Shown here piece after piece: positions 63,307 to 64,000 of a stretch of DNA of 64,000 bases. Source of the DNA: Bactericera cockerelli (taxonomy: Eukaryota; Arthropoda; Insecta; Hemiptera; Triozidae). Both the position numbers and the translations under genes were made by a program. The number at the start of each line of letters is the position of its first letter. Position 1 is the stretch's first letter. The notes beneath the pieces are model-generated. The model saw only the letters and a list, made by a program, of their open reading frames with translations. It had not been told where the DNA came from and made no database searches. The stretch is from the NCBI GenBank assembly GCA_024516035.1, contig CM044965.1, forward strand, positions 28,446,919 to 28,510,918, written 5' to 3'.

Positions 63307-64000
63307 TCACTGATCCAATGCAAAAATGTATTCCTTTGATTTCATCTTAAATAACGTACGACTTTCCAAGACTCTGAGTTCCTCTGGAAGCTGATTCCAC
63401 AATCTGGCAGCATTTACAGTGAAACTTTTACCCATGAAGTCTGTGCGATGAAGTGGAATGTTGAGGAGGTGTTGTGAACGTGTATTGTGTGAATGAAAAC
63501 TTTGCAGAGGTTGAAATGTGGAGTGTAAGTATGAAGGTGTTGTTTCTTCGTTCATGATTTTCCACAAAAGACATAGTGTCTGATGCTCCAGTCTTCTCGT
63601 AATAGTCAACCACGTCAGCGATCTTCTTAGGTTAGAAACATGGTCATATTTCCTTAACCCGAAGATATAACGAATGCAAGCATTTTGGTAAGTCTGAAGT
63701 TTATTCATGTTTAATCCATTAATATTGCTAAAAACTATTCCTCCGTACTCTATAGTTGGGAATATGAGAGATGTGCTTAAAAGTTTTTTTGTCTTTAGAG
63801 GTAAAAACTTTTTCATGCGATTTAAAGAATGGAATTTTCTGAAGACTCTTTTCCCAACATTAAAATAACTTGTGAATTCCATGAAAGATTCGAATCAAAG
63901 AGAAGGCCCAAGTTTTTAACTGTGTCAGAAAAAGGAATAGTAGTGGAGTTGAAACTGATGGGATGGACTGTGATTCTTGATAACCTATCTAGAAGGGGAG
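63307..64000 (-). pseudogene. Non-LTR retrotransposon, C-terminal reverse transcriptase part (continues past window)
   Basis: On the minus strand 64000-63885 reads, in one frame, ISFNSTTIPFSDTVKNLGLL (F)DSNLSW. From about 63882 the next frame continues VGKRVFRKFHSLNRMKKFLP, IEYGGIVFSNINGL and ARLWNQLPEELRVLESRTLF to a stop at 63307-63309. VKxLGxxxDxxLSW and ARLWNxLPxxLR are typical of the RT thumb and C-terminus of jockey/CR1/RTE-type elements. One base appears missing near 63880. Confidence 0.85.

Overview
The window is animal nuclear DNA, almost certainly from an arthropod and probably an insect. It has GT-AG introns, low GC, a dense load of SINEs, LINEs, LTR retrotransposons and foldback or TTAA-flanked DNA elements, and two conserved metazoan genes. 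A finer placement (a hemipteran, for example) would be a guess. A run of exactly 100 N at 6189-6288 shows this is a draft scaffold.

Layout. 1-2456: foldback and tandem repeats. 3260-6043: two exons of a plus-strand gene for a basic, Gly/Tyr/Pro/Gln-rich, probably secreted or processed protein that I cannot name. 7613-31502: eleven minus-strand exons, all phase-compatible, of an ITPRID/KRAP-like gene (IP3-receptor-interacting domain); both gene ends lie outside what I can see. 37773-44020: a full-length Ty3/gypsy element with identical 278-bp LTRs, a CHCC-type Gag and a tRNA-Trp-like primer site, flanked by AAATT. 44096-62506: seven plus-strand exons of MARCHF6 (Doa10/TEB4 ER-membrane E3 ubiquitin ligase), from the start codon to about residue 470 of a family roughly 900 residues long. 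53339-61226: a full-length BEL/Pao element with identical 348-bp LTRs inside a MARCHF6 intron, flanked by GTAAT. 63307-64000: the 3' part of a non-LTR retrotransposon on the minus strand. The ITPRID-like gene and MARCHF6 are transcribed divergently.

The main observation is that seven minisatellite arrays in these two unrelated genes are anchored on splice junctions. Six start at a 5' splice site and repeat the last few to about 38 exon bases plus the GTGAGT/GTAAGT donor (units of about 100, 57, 45, 37, 21, and a 15-bp/composite pair). One ends at a 3' splice site (41-bp units). Each intron thus contains strings of near-copies of its own splice site, up to about 112 in MARCHF6. Later insertions split three of the arrays: a TTAA-flanked piggyBac-like element, a LINE with a 12-bp target duplication, and a SINE plus the BEL element.

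A second theme is reading-frame damage. Both LTR elements have identical LTRs yet seven frame breaks, all in the +1 direction. Two host exons and the terminal LINE each look one base short. This may reflect sequencing or assembly indels, so the frames here should be treated with caution.
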